NCBI GenBank assembly: GCA_002344355.1
Contig: DDTN01000029.1
Location: 46,379 to 110,378, forward strand
DNA length: 64,000 bases
Reading direction: 5' to 3'
Source: Proteobacteria bacterium UBA2363
GTDB lineage: Bacteria > Pseudomonadota > Gammaproteobacteria > Xanthomonadales > UBA2363
Positions 16,387 to 24,949 of the stretch are shown here, piece after piece. A model generated the notes under the pieces. That model was not told the origin of the DNA and did not search any database. It saw only the letters and a program-made list of their open reading frames with translations. Within the stretch, counting starts at the first letter, position 1; each line of letters opens with the position of its first letter. The position numbers and the translations under genes are program-made.

Positions 16387-17700
16387 CTAGTTCGACTTGA
16401 GCTGCAGGGCGGGGGTGATCCGGCAGGCCTGCCAGGTCGGCAGCAGCCCGGCCAGCAGGCTTGCGGCGATCGCCGCCGCCACCGTGATCCCGACCATGCC
16501 GGTGTCGAGCACGGCCATCTGGCCGATGGCGCCGTCGCCGTACAGCGCCCTGAGGCCGAGCAGGCCCAGCCAGGTCAGCAACAGGCCGGCCGCCGCCCCG
16601 GCGACGCCGACCGCGCCGGACTCGATCAGGAACTGCGCGAAGATCTGCCGGCGGCTGGCCCCGACCGCCCGGCGCAGCCCGATCTCCGAGGCGCGCGCCA
16701 TGAACTTGGCCAGCAGCAGGCCGACCGTGTTGATCAGGCACACAAGCAGGAAGGCGAACGCCAACCAGGTCTGGGTCTGGGCGTCCTGGGACACCACGCG
16801 CCGCTCGGACAGCCATTCCGAGACGCTGCTGAGCCGGTTGTTGAGCGGCCTCGGGAAGCGTCCGGCGCGCTTCTGCTCCTGCACGTAGCCGTCCAGGAAA
16901 TCCTTGTAGCGGGCGGCCTCGGCGCGCCCGGGCAGTTCCACCCAGAACGCCATCCAGATGCACTCCGAGGCCAGCCAGTTCTGGTAGCCGGGGCCGGGAT
17001 CGGACCAGCAGTTGTTGTTGTTGCTGGAGGTGCGCTCCTTCTCGATGCCGATGCCGAACGGCATGAACATCTCCTCGACGTCGTTGAACGCGCCCGAGGA
17101 GATCTCGTAGAACTTGGGCTGCGGGTCCCAGTCGCGGAGCACGCCGGCGACCGTGTAGTCCTCGCCGTCCATGCGCACGCGGCGGCCGACGCTGTCCTCG
17201 CCGCCGAACAGGCGGTCGTTGAGCGCCTTGCCGAGCACCACCACCCGCGCGTTGTCGTCGTCGGCGCGGCGGTCCCAGCCGCCGCCGAACGCGAACGGCA
17301 CGTCGAACATCGGGAAGAAGTCGCCGTGCGTGTACAGGACCGTGGCCTGGAACGGCCGGACCTCGGGGTTCTCCGGCTCCACCGGCACCACGTTGGGGAA
17401 CATCGCCGCCTGCCGGGTCGCGCGCTGGGCCCGGTACAGCGCCATCGAGTCCTGGTAGGTCATCAGGTTGGGCGGATTGCCGTACTGGTCGGCGGCGTTG
17501 TTCGGCGACCAGTTGTCGAGCTGGGGCCGGTAGACGCGGTCCTCGCGGTGCGCCATCGGGTTGCCGGACATCGCCCGCAGAACGGTCAGTGCGGTCATCG
17601 CGGCGCCGATGCCGAGCGCGATCGCGGCGACCATCAGCACGGTCAGCACCGGATTGCGGCGCAGGCTGCGGGCGGCGAGCCACAGGTAGTACTGGATCAT
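16387..17700 (-). CDS. MacB/FtsX-type ABC transporter permease, first copy
   Basis: A 437-residue permease with the same layout as its neighbour: N-terminal helix (about 19-40), periplasmic domain (about 45-300) and three C-terminal FtsX-type helices. The sequence L-R-R-A-V-G-A-S-R-R-Q-I (about residue 342-353) is the coupling motif seen in this family. It starts 13 bases after the ATPase gene, with AGGAGG upstream. The substrate is unknown; related systems export antimicrobial peptides, macrolides or lipids. Confidence 0.87.
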   Translation of the reverse strand: MIQYYLWLAARSLRRNPVLTVLMVAAIALGIGAAMTALTVLRAMSGNPMAHREDRVYRPQLDNWSPNNAADQYGNPPNLMTYQDSMALYRAQRATRQAAMFPNVVPVEPENPEVRPFQATVLYTHGDFFPMFDVPFAFGGGWDRRADDDNARVVVLGKALNDRLFGGEDSVGRRVRMDGEDYTVAGVLRDWDPQPKFYEISSGAFNDVEEMFMPFGIGIEKERTSSNNNNCWSDPGPGYQNWLASECIWMAFWVELPGRAEAARYKDFLDGYVQEQKRAGRFPRPLNNRLSSVSEWLSERRVVSQDAQTQTWLAFAFLLVCLINTVGLLLAKFMARASEIGLRRAVGASRRQIFAQFLIESGAVGVAGAAAGLLLTWLGLLGLRALYGDGAIGQMAVLDTGMVGITVAAAIAASLLAGLLPTWQACRITPALQLKSN

Positions 17701-17713
17701 TGCCGGGTCCTCC

Positions 17714-18439
17714 TCAGGCGCCGACCGCCGCGGCGGCGGCGCCGACGCCGGCCAGCGCCAGGCGCGGGCCCTCGTCGAGGTCGGTGACCTGGCCGTCGAT
17801 GATGTGGACGTTGCGCTGGGCGCGCGCCGCCAGCTCGGGGTCGTGGGTGACCATCACGATGGTCGTGCCCTGGTCGTTGATCTCCTCCATCAGGTCCATG
17901 ACGCCGCGCGCCATCAGGGAATCCAGGTTGCCGGTCGGCTCGTCCGCCAGCAGCAGGCGGGGGCTGCCGGCCAGGGCGCGGGCGATCGCCACGCGCTGCT
18001 GCTGTCCGCCGGACAGCTCGCTGGGGTAGTGCTTCTGGCGCGAGGCGAGGCCGACCTTGGTCAGTGCCTCCTCGATCCGGCGCCGGCGCTCGGCGCCGTT
18101 GAAGCCCCGGTAGCGCAGCGGCACGTCGACGTTGTCGAACAGGTTGAGGTCGGGGATCAGGTTGAAACCCTGGAAGATGAAGCCGATCTTCTCGTTGCGC
18201 AGCCGCGAGCGGGCGTTGTCGTCGAGGCCGTGCACGTCGACGCCGTCGAGGCGGTAGCTGCCCGAGGTGAAGGTCTCGAGCAGGCCGGCGATGTTGAGGA
18301 AGGTGGTCTTGCCCGAGCCGGACGGCCCGGTCACCGCCACGAACTCGCCCTCGCGGACATGGATCGAGAAGTCGCGCAGGGCGTGGGTCTCGATCATGTG
18401 GGTGCGAAAGACTTTCGAGAGGTTGGTCATCTGCAGCAT
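17714..18439 (-). CDS. ABC transporter ATPase (MacB/LolD type)
   Basis: A 241-residue ATPase with Walker A G-P-S-G-S-G-K-T (38-45), Q-loop F-Q-G-F-N, signature L-S-G-G-Q-Q-Q-R, Walker B L-L-L-A-D-E-P-T-G-N-L-D and switch His in V-T-H-D. The length and motifs are those of the MacB/LolD/FtsE group, which powers FtsX-type permeases. The last about 18 residues are an Ala/Gly-rich tail. It belongs to the export unit with adaptor and permeases. Confidence 0.94.
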   Translation of the reverse strand: MLQMTNLSKVFRTHMIETHALRDFSIHVREGEFVAVTGPSGSGKTTFLNIAGLLETFTSGSYRLDGVDVHGLDDNARSRLRNEKIGFIFQGFNLIPDLNLFDNVDVPLRYRGFNGAERRRRIEEALTKVGLASRQKHYPSELSGGQQQRVAIARALAGSPRLLLADEPTGNLDSLMARGVMDLMEEINDQGTTIVMVTHDPELAARAQRNVHIIDGQVTDLDEGPRLALAGVGAAAAAVGA

Positions 18440-18583
18440 GGCGGTGGTCCCGGTTGCGTTGAGTGCGGAAAACAGGATCTGGCGGCGGAGCGGCTGTTGC
18501 GGAGCGTCAGGCCGGGGATGGCCTGTGCGCCCCGTGGTCGTGCGGTGCGGCCCTCGGTGCCGCTGATTCCCTTCGGGCGGCGC

Positions 18584-19909
18584 TCATGGAGGAGCGCCGG
18601 AAATGAAGACGCGCTCGGCGTCCTCGAAGGCGTCGGTGCCGGCGATCACGACGCGGTCGCCGGCCACCAGGCCGGACAGCACCTCGATCTCGGCCAGGCT
18701 GCCGACGCCCAGCTGGATCGGCCGGCGCACCGCGAAGCCGTCCTCCAGGACGTAGGCGAAACGGCCGCTGCCGGCGTCGACGAACGGGCCGCGCTGGACC
18801 TTCAGCACGTCCGGGCGCTCGTCGATCAGCACCCGGGCCGACAGGCGCTGGCTCTGGCGCAGGCCGCCGGGCTGTTCGTCGACGAAGCGCAGCCGTGCAC
18901 GCACCTGTCCGTTGACGACCTCGGGCGACAGCGAGGCCAGTTCCGCGGCGAAGCTACGGCCCTGGAAGCTGACCTCGCCGGCGAGGCCGGGACGGAGGTC
19001 GTCGGCGAAGCTCTCCGGGGCGTCGATCTCGAGTTCCAGCCGGCTCAGGTCGATCACCGTCAGCAGGCCGGCATCGCGACCGACGGCGCTGCGGTCGGCG
19101 ACCAGCAGGGTGCCGACGCGGCCGGCGACCGGCGCGCGGATGGTCAGGTCCGCGACCTGGCGGGCGAGGTCCTCGACCACCAGGCGCTGGCGCTCCAGCG
19201 CCAGCTCGCGCGCGCGCAGCTCGAAGGCCAGCGACTCGTTCTCCAGGCCGGCGTCGGCGCCGGCATGGGCGAAGCCGAGTTCGGCATTGCGCAGCGCGTC
19301 GCGGGCGCGCAGGTAGTCGACCTCGCTGATCGAACGGGTGGTCCAGGCCGCCTCGGCGCGCTGCATCTCGCGCTGCGCGGCCAGCAGCGACACCTCGGCC
19401 TCGTCGCGGGTGCGCGAGGTCAGCAGCTGGCGCTTGCGGTTGTCGATGCGCGCCCGCGCCACCTCGACCTCCAGGCTCTGCAGGGTGGCCTGCTCGCGCG
19501 AATGCTGGCTGGCCAGCTCCGGGCTGCTCAGCTCGGCCAGGGGCGCGCCGAGCTCGACCTCGTCGCCGGGCTGGACCAGGAAGCCGACGGTGCCGGCGGC
19601 CGGGGCGTACAGGGTCGGGCTGACCGCGGCGACGATCCGGCCCTGGACCGCCAGGTCGCGCACCAGCAGGCCGCGCTCCACGGTGGCCACGCGCAGCCGC
19701 TCGGCCGACACCGACCGGGTCGCCGACAGGACGTCGAGCAGGCCTGGCAGCAGCAGGGCCAGCACGACCAGCGCGATCGCGGCGAACGCGCCATTGCGCA
19801 GCAGGCGCGTGCGGCGGTCGCGCGGGTCGGCGACCAGGACGCGGTCCTGTGCGGCGGTGTCGCGGATGCCCGGGCGCCGGCCGGGGTCGGTGGGGGGCAG
19901 GCCATCCAT
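18584..19909 (-). CDS. HlyD/MacA-type periplasmic adaptor of the export operon
   Basis: A 441-residue membrane-fusion protein with one N-terminal helix (about residues 40-62), split lipoyl/barrel-sandwich halves (A-P-A-A-G-T-V-G-F-L near 105 and I-R-A-P-V-A-G-R-V-G-T-L near 245), a long coiled-coil hairpin between them, and a beta-barrel domain. It would bridge the permeases to an outer-membrane channel. The start at 19909 is chosen because GGAG lies 7 bases upstream and a sigma-54 promoter ends just before it; the frame stays open to 20080, but that would run through the promoter. It is first gene of the unit. Confidence 0.87.
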   Translation of the reverse strand: MDGLPPTDPGRRPGIRDTAAQDRVLVADPRDRRTRLLRNGAFAAIALVVLALLLPGLLDVLSATRSVSAERLRVATVERGLLVRDLAVQGRIVAAVSPTLYAPAAGTVGFLVQPGDEVELGAPLAELSSPELASQHSREQATLQSLEVEVARARIDNRKRQLLTSRTRDEAEVSLLAAQREMQRAEAAWTTRSISEVDYLRARDALRNAELGFAHAGADAGLENESLAFELRARELALERQRLVVEDLARQVADLTIRAPVAGRVGTLLVADRSAVGRDAGLLTVIDLSRLELEIDAPESFADDLRPGLAGEVSFQGRSFAAELASLSPEVVNGQVRARLRFVDEQPGGLRQSQRLSARVLIDERPDVLKVQRGPFVDAGSGRFAYVLEDGFAVRRPIQLGVGSLAEIEVLSGLVAGDRVVIAGTDAFEDAERVFISGAPP

Positions 19910-19938
19910 GTCGGGTCTCCGGGTCATGGCCGGGGCCA

Positions 19939-19955
19939 TGCAGGAACCATGCCAA
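19939..19955 (-). promoter_or_regulatory. Sigma-54 (RpoN) promoter of the export operon
   Basis: The minus strand reads TTGGCATGGTTCCTGCA. The -24 element matches TTGGCACG at 7 of 8, the -12 element CTGCA matches TTGCA at 4 of 5, and GG and GC are exactly 10 bases apart as required. It lies about 30 bases before the adaptor start, and an NtrC-family regulator is encoded in the same unit. Confidence 0.72.
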
Positions 19956-20001
19956 CAGGCAATATCCTGCCGCTTCAACGTCATGGAGCCGACAAACCGG
20001 A

Positions 20002-20037
20002 TGTCCGGACAGCGTCCGGGCACCTCCGTGGACGTCC
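20002..20037. promoter_or_regulatory. Palindromic upstream activator sites for the NtrC-type regulator
   Basis: Three overlapping or adjacent palindromes: TGTCCGGACA (20002-20011), CCGGAC-AGC-GTCCGG (20005-20019) and GGACGTCC (20030-20037). They lie about 50-100 bases upstream of the sigma-54 promoter, the expected place for an enhancer. All share GTCC/GGAC half-sites. Confidence 0.5.
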
Positions 20038-20050
20038 GGCGGGCATTGCT

Positions 20051-20069
20051 AATGCGAATACTTCTCAGT
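20051..20069. promoter_or_regulatory. Fur-box-like operator upstream of the TonB receptor gene
   Basis: AATGCGAATACTTCTCAGT resembles the Fur consensus of paired AAT-ATT half-sites, 48 bases before the receptor start. It shares the AATGCGAAT half with the palindrome at 10821 (read on the other strand). Confidence 0.6.
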
Positions 20070-20116
20070 ACCGTACGCATCTCTTAGCCCGCCCACCCCG
20101 CCCCTCCCATCCAGCC

Positions 20117-22315
20117 ATGCCCAGCCCGAACCCGCTCGCCCTCGCCATCCTCGCCGCGCTGGTCGCGGTCCCCGCGGCCGCCTCCGAGGCGCCCCTCGAC
20201 GACGCCGCCGAGCTCGACCGCACGGTGGTCGTCGGCAGCCGCGAGAAGGCCCTGGAAACCGCCGGCTCGGCGCACTACGTCGGCCCCGAGGAACTGGCCG
20301 CCTTCGACTACAGCGATGCCCAGCGCGTCCTGCGCCAGGTCCCCGGCGTCTACCTGGTCGACGAGGAAGGCTTCGGCCTGCGCCCGAACATCGGCATCCG
20401 CGGCTCGGGCACCGACCGCAACAGCCGGATCACCGTGATGGAGGACGGCGTGCTGATCGCCCCGGCAGCCTATGCGGCCCCGGCCGCGTACTACTTCCCG
20501 ACCATGCAGCGGATGACCGCGGTCGAGGTGCGCAAGGGCTCGGCTTCGATCCGCTCCGGACCGCGCACCACCGGCGGCGTGGTCAACTTCGTGAGCACCG
20601 CGATCCCGGACCGCCCTCTGGCCGGCAAGGCCCAGGTCCTGTTCGGCGCCGACAGCACCCTGCAGGGCCACGGTTGGGCCGGCGGCACCCTGGACAACGG
20701 CCTGGGCTGGCTGCTGGAGACCGTGCAACAGGCCACCGACGGCTACAAGCGCCTGGACGGCGGCGGCGACACCGGCTACGACCTTCAGGATTGGCGGGTG
20801 CGCCTGGGCTGGAGCAGCACCGATCCCTCCGCGCCGCGCCAGCGGATCGAACTCAAGCTCGGCCGCACCGACCAGGATTCCGACGAGACCTACCTGGGCC
20901 TGACCGACGCCGATTTCCGCGCCGACCCGAAACGCCGCTACGCCGCCAGCGCCCTGGACAACATCACCACCGAGCACGAGCAGGCCGAGCTGCGCCACGG
21001 CATCGTCCTGGGCGACAGCGTCGACCTCAGCACCACGGTGTACCGCCACGAGTTCTCGCGCGCCTGGTACAAGCTCCAGGACGTCACCGGCGGCTCGCTG
21101 TCGGCGATCCTGGCCGACCCGGCGCAATTCCAGACGCAGTTCGGCTGGCTGACCGGGCAGGACTCGCCGGACAACGCCCTGCGCATCCGCAACAACAACC
21201 GCGACTACCGGCAGGAGGGCGTCCAGTCGGTACTCGGCTGGTCGTTCGGCGGCGACGTCGGCCACCTGCTCGAGGTCGGCGTGCGCTGGCACCGGGACTT
21301 CGAGGACCGCTTCCAGCAGGACGACCGCTACCGGATGCAGGATGGCCGCCTGGTGCTGACCCAGGCCGGCGCGCCGGGCAGCCAGGAGAACCGCAAGGTC
21401 TCGGCCAGGGCGCTGGCGCTGTATGTCCAGGACGAGATCCGCTTCGGCGACTTCATCCTGACCCCGGGCGTGCGCCACGAGCGCATCGACCTGGAACGCC
21501 TGGACTGGGCGCTGGACGATCCCGGGCGGTCCGGGGGCACCGTGCGGGTGATCCGCGACCGGGTCGACCAGACCATCCCCGGCGTCGGCCTGACCTGGCA
21601 GGCCAGCCCGTCCTGGTCGCTGTTCGCCAGCGTCCACAAGGGCTTCAATCCCCCGGCGCCGGGCAGTTCGGCGGCCGCCGAGGAGAGCGTCAACACCGAG
21701 GCCGGCGTCCGCTTCGACCGCGGTCCGCTGTTCGCCGAGCTGATCGGCTTCGACAACGACTACGACAACCTGGTCGGCACCTGCACCGCCTCCACCGGCG
21801 GCAACTGCAACATCGGCGACCAGTTCGACGGCGGCAAGGCCAGGGTGCGGGGCGTCGAGGCGCGCATGGAGGTGACCGGCAATGCCGGCGGCGCCATCGA
21901 GGTGCCGTTCCAGGCCAACTACACCTTCACCGACGCCAGCTTCCGGACCAGCTTCAGCAGCGGCTTCGGCGAGTGGGGCACGGTCAGCCGCGGCGATGCC
22001 CTGCCCTACCTGCCCGAACACATGTTCCATGCCGCCGCCGGACTGCGCGGCGCGCGCTGGAGCGGGTTCCTGGGCGTCGCCTACATCGACGACATGCGGA
22101 CCCGTCCGGGCCAGGGCCCGGTGGCCCCGACCCAGGCCACCGACAGCGCCTGGGTGTGGGATCTCAATGCCGCCTGGCAGGTGGCCCGTGGCCTGGAGCT
22201 CTACACCCGCATCGAGAACCTGACCGACCGCGAGTACATCGTCTCGCGGCGGCCCTCGGGCGCCCGGCCGGGACTGCCGCGCACCGCCCTGGTCGGCCTG
22301 CGCTACAGCTACTGA
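20117..22315 (+). CDS. TonB-dependent outer-membrane receptor (FecA-like)
   Basis: A 732-residue receptor with signal peptide (residues 1-22, ending A-A-A-S-E), a TonB-box-like stretch (R-T-V-V-V-G near 35-42), plug domain (about 50-170 with I-R-G-S-G-T-D and T-G-G-V-V-N-F) and a 22-strand barrel that ends in Y-S-Y, a typical barrel C-terminus. The plug resembles ferric-citrate/siderophore receptors. A Fur-like box upstream supports iron control. The frame is open far upstream to 17804, but the signal peptide fixes the start at 20117. It is divergent from the export operon and shares its control region. Confidence 0.9.
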   Translation: MPSPNPLALAILAALVAVPAAASEAPLDDAAELDRTVVVGSREKALETAGSAHYVGPEELAAFDYSDAQRVLRQVPGVYLVDEEGFGLRPNIGIRGSGTDRNSRITVMEDGVLIAPAAYAAPAAYYFPTMQRMTAVEVRKGSASIRSGPRTTGGVVNFVSTAIPDRPLAGKAQVLFGADSTLQGHGWAGGTLDNGLGWLLETVQQATDGYKRLDGGGDTGYDLQDWRVRLGWSSTDPSAPRQRIELKLGRTDQDSDETYLGLTDADFRADPKRRYAASALDNITTEHEQAELRHGIVLGDSVDLSTTVYRHEFSRAWYKLQDVTGGSLSAILADPAQFQTQFGWLTGQDSPDNALRIRNNNRDYRQEGVQSVLGWSFGGDVGHLLEVGVRWHRDFEDRFQQDDRYRMQDGRLVLTQAGAPGSQENRKVSARALALYVQDEIRFGDFILTPGVRHERIDLERLDWALDDPGRSGGTVRVIRDRVDQTIPGVGLTWQASPSWSLFASVHKGFNPPAPGSSAAAEESVNTEAGVRFDRGPLFAELIGFDNDYDNLVGTCTASTGGNCNIGDQFDGGKARVRGVEARMEVTGNAGGAIEVPFQANYTFTDASFRTSFSSGFGEWGTVSRGDALPYLPEHMFHAAAGLRGARWSGFLGVAYIDDMRTRPGQGPVAPTQATDSAWVWDLNAAWQVARGLELYTRIENLTDREYIVSRRPSGARPGLPRTALVGLRYSY

Positions 22316-22321
22316 GGCGCC

Positions 22322-22355
22322 CGCCGCCGGCGCCGCAGGGTCGGTGCCGGCGGCG
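22322..22355. terminator. Hairpin between convergent genes, possible bidirectional terminator
   Basis: Thirteen-base arms (22322-22334 and 22343-22355, 12 of 13 paired) separated by 8 bases, between the receptor stop and the SLC13-type gene stop. There is no T-run, so it may only slow polymerase or protect 3' ends. Confidence 0.45.
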
Positions 22356-22366
22356 CGGCCGCCCGC

Positions 22367-24208
22367 TCAGAACAGCAGGTTGATGACCGCGATCGTCACC
22401 AGCACGTGCAGCAGCGCCAGCGGCGCGCCGACCCGCAGCAGGTCGGACTGCCGGTAGCCGCCGGGGCCGAGGATCATGGCGATCGCCGGATTGGTGACGG
22501 TGAAGTAGTTGTTCGAGGCGGCGACACCGACCAGCAACGCGTAGGCGGCCGGGTGGCCACCGGTGGCCAGCGCGGCGTTGATCGCCAGCGGCACCATCAG
22601 CACGGTGGCGCCGACGTTCGACATCACCATCGCGAAGAAGCCGGTCAGCAGCACGATCAGGAGCTGGACGCCCAGCGCCGGCCAGGCGCCGATGCCGCGC
22701 AGCAGCTCCTGCACCAGCCAGGCGGCGGCGCCGGTGGTTTCCAGGGCGTAGCTGAGCGGGATCAGGCTGGCCAGCATGAAAACGGTCTTCCAGTTGACCG
22801 CGCCGTAGGCCTCCTCGACGCTGAGCACGCCGACCAGCATCATGCCGACCGCGCCCGCGAACAGCATCACCGGCAGGCGGTCGGCGCTGTACAGGGCGAA
22901 GCCGATCGCCAGCACGAACAGCGCCAGCGCGTGCCACAGCTTGTGCGGCCGCGCCTCCTGCTTGGGGATGTCGGTGACCAGCACGAAGTCGTGGTTCTCG
23001 GCGGCATGGGCGAGGTCGCGCCAGAAGCCGTGGAACACCAGGCAGTCGCCGGCGCGGATCGGCTCCTCGCGCACGTCCCGGGTGATCACCGCGTCGCCGC
23101 GGCTGATCGCCAGCATGCTCAGGCCCAGGCGCTTGCGCAGGCGCAGCTCCGACTGCTTCTTGCCGATGAAGCGGCTGCCCGGCGGCACCACCGCCTCGGC
23201 GATGCCGGCGCGCGCCGGGTTGAAGAAGTCGGCGAACTCGCGCAGGCGCGGCCGCGGCGTCAGCACGTTGTTCTCGGCGAACCGCTGGACCTGCTCGCGC
23301 GGGCCGAGCACGCCCAGGGCGGTGCCGACCCAGATCATCTGGTCGGCCGGGGGCGCCAGCCGCGACTCCGAGCCGACCCGGATCGCCAGGATCAGCGGCG
23401 CCCCGTGCAACTGCTCGGCTTCCACCACCGACATGCCGACCAGCGGGCTCTCGGCGGTGACCACGACCTCGTGGACCTCGCCGGTCAGTCCGTAGGCCTG
23501 CTCGAAGTAGCTCTCGGTGCGCGCCGGCGTCGCCGCGGCCGTGCGCAGCCGCTCGGGGAGCAGGCGCGGCGCCAGGAAGGTGTAGTAGGCGACGCCGCTG
23601 GCCAGCAGCGCCAGGCCGACCGGCAGCACCGCGAACATGGCGAACGGAGACAGCGCCGCGGCGCCGGAGGGCAGGTTGCGGTTGGCGCTGGTGATCAGGT
23701 CGTTGAGCACGATCAGCGGCGACGAGCCGACCATGGTGAGGGTGCCGCCGAGGGTGATGCAGCCGGCGATCGGCAGCAGCAGCTTGGCGATCGGCAGCCC
23801 GGTGCGGGCCGAGATCCGGCTGGCGACCGGCAGGAACAGGGCCACCGCGACGGGGTTCTGGATGAACCCGGAAACGCCGCCGGAGATGGCGGTGATCAGC
23901 ATGCCCAGGCGCCGCTCGATGCCGCCGGACAGGCGGATGATGAATTGCGCGGCGTGCGCCATCACGCCGGCGCGCTCCAGGCCGGCGCCCATGATCATGG
24001 TGGCGATCACCGCGAGCACCGCGTTCGAGGAGAAGCCGGCGAACAGCTCGTCGTTGGGCACCAGCCCGAGCAGGCCCAGCAGCACCAGCACCAGCGGCGC
24101 GACGATGTCGGCCCGGATCCACTCGCCGACGAACATGACCACGGTGAACAGCAGCAGGCTGAGGACCAGGAGCATGTCCGTGGTGAACAGCAGGCCGCCG
24201 CCGTCCAT
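22367..24208 (-). CDS. SLC13/DASS-type anion permease with two RCK-C (TrkA-C) domains
   Basis: A 613-residue inner-membrane protein. N-terminal helices (about 8-205) carry the permease repeat with N-P-V-A-V-A and G-S-S-P-L, then two TrkA-C-like regulatory domains (about 220-400, with G-x-x-L-x-x-x-x-L-R-x-R-x-G), then a second permease half (about 420-613) with a mirrored T-N-P-A-I motif. Proteins of this plan transport sulfate, dicarboxylates or other divalent anions with sodium. The substrate is not clear. It begins 3 bases after the trmB stop, so it is probably in the thiS-thiG-trmB transcript. Confidence 0.85.
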   Translation of the reverse strand: MDGGGLLFTTDMLLVLSLLLFTVVMFVGEWIRADIVAPLVLVLLGLLGLVPNDELFAGFSSNAVLAVIATMIMGAGLERAGVMAHAAQFIIRLSGGIERRLGMLITAISGGVSGFIQNPVAVALFLPVASRISARTGLPIAKLLLPIAGCITLGGTLTMVGSSPLIVLNDLITSANRNLPSGAAALSPFAMFAVLPVGLALLASGVAYYTFLAPRLLPERLRTAAATPARTESYFEQAYGLTGEVHEVVVTAESPLVGMSVVEAEQLHGAPLILAIRVGSESRLAPPADQMIWVGTALGVLGPREQVQRFAENNVLTPRPRLREFADFFNPARAGIAEAVVPPGSRFIGKKQSELRLRKRLGLSMLAISRGDAVITRDVREEPIRAGDCLVFHGFWRDLAHAAENHDFVLVTDIPKQEARPHKLWHALALFVLAIGFALYSADRLPVMLFAGAVGMMLVGVLSVEEAYGAVNWKTVFMLASLIPLSYALETTGAAAWLVQELLRGIGAWPALGVQLLIVLLTGFFAMVMSNVGATVLMVPLAINAALATGGHPAAYALLVGVAASNNYFTVTNPAIAMILGPGGYRQSDLLRVGAPLALLHVLVTIAVINLLF

Positions 24209-24211
24209 CGC

Positions 24212-24949
24212 TCAGGCGTCCACGGCTTCGTAGAGCAGGTCGGCGACCGGATGGCCCAGGCGCAGGCCGCGCTGCTCGAAGTGGGTCAATGGCCGCCAGG
24301 GCGGGCGCGGGCTGGCCTGGCCGGGGCCGGCCAGGTTGCGCCAGCCGGGCGCGGCCTCCATCACCTCGAGCATGTGCGCGGCATAGGCCGGCCAGTCGGT
24401 GGCCAGGTGCAGTCGGGCGCCGCCGCGGACGCGGCTGCGCAGCAGGGCGACGAACGCCGGCTGCACCAGCCGGCGCTTGTGGTGGCGCTTCTTCGGCCAG
24501 GGGTCGGGGAACCAGATCCGGACCTCGTCCAGGCTGCCCGGCGCCAGGTTGTCGCGCAGCACCTCCACGGCATCGTGCTGCAGCACGCGCAGGTTGCGCA
24601 GCCCCGCCTGGCCGGCGCCGTTGAGCACGCGGCCGACGCCCGGGCCGTGCACCTCGATGCCCAGGAAATCCCGCTCCGGCTCGCGCTGCGCGCATTCCAG
24701 CAGCGCCTCGCCGTTGCCGAAGCCGATTTCCAGCACCCGCGGCGCGCTGCGCCCGAACACCTGGTCGAGGTCGAGCGGGCGGCCGGGCGGGTCGATGCCG
24801 AGCGACTGCCAGTACAGCTCGAAACCGCGCTGCTGGGCCGGCGTCATGCGGCCCTGGCGGAGCACGAAGCTGCGCAGCGGGCGCATGCCGTCTCCGGACG
24901 GGGCCGGCGCCGGCACCCCCGGTACGGCCTTGGCCGGCTCGCCGCTCAC
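24212..24949 (-). CDS. trmB: tRNA (guanine-N7)-methyltransferase
   Basis: A 245-residue SAM-dependent enzyme that methylates G46 in the variable loop of tRNAs. Key motifs: V-L-E-I-G-F-G-N-G-E (SAM binding, about 71-80), the family signature I-W-F-P-D-P-W-P-K-K-R-H-H-K-R-R, and T-D-W near the C-terminal third. The GTG at 24949 overlaps the thiG stop (GTGA), indicating coupling; an ATG 21 codons downstream is an alternative start. Confidence 0.95.
   Translation of the reverse strand: MSGEPAKAVPGVPAPAPSGDGMRPLRSFVLRQGRMTPAQQRGFELYWQSLGIDPPGRPLDLDQVFGRSAPRVLEIGFGNGEALLECAQREPERDFLGIEVHGPGVGRVLNGAGQAGLRNLRVLQHDAVEVLRDNLAPGSLDEVRIWFPDPWPKKRHHKRRLVQPAFVALLRSRVRGGARLHLATDWPAYAAHMLEVMEAAPGWRNLAGPGQASPRPPWRPLTHFEQRGLRLGHPVADLLYEAVDA

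Noticed and set aside
17804..20116. N-terminal extension of the TonB receptor frame by 771 codons
   Set aside because: It runs antisense through the ATPase and adaptor genes; the signal peptide at 20117 and the Fur-like box just upstream fix the start.
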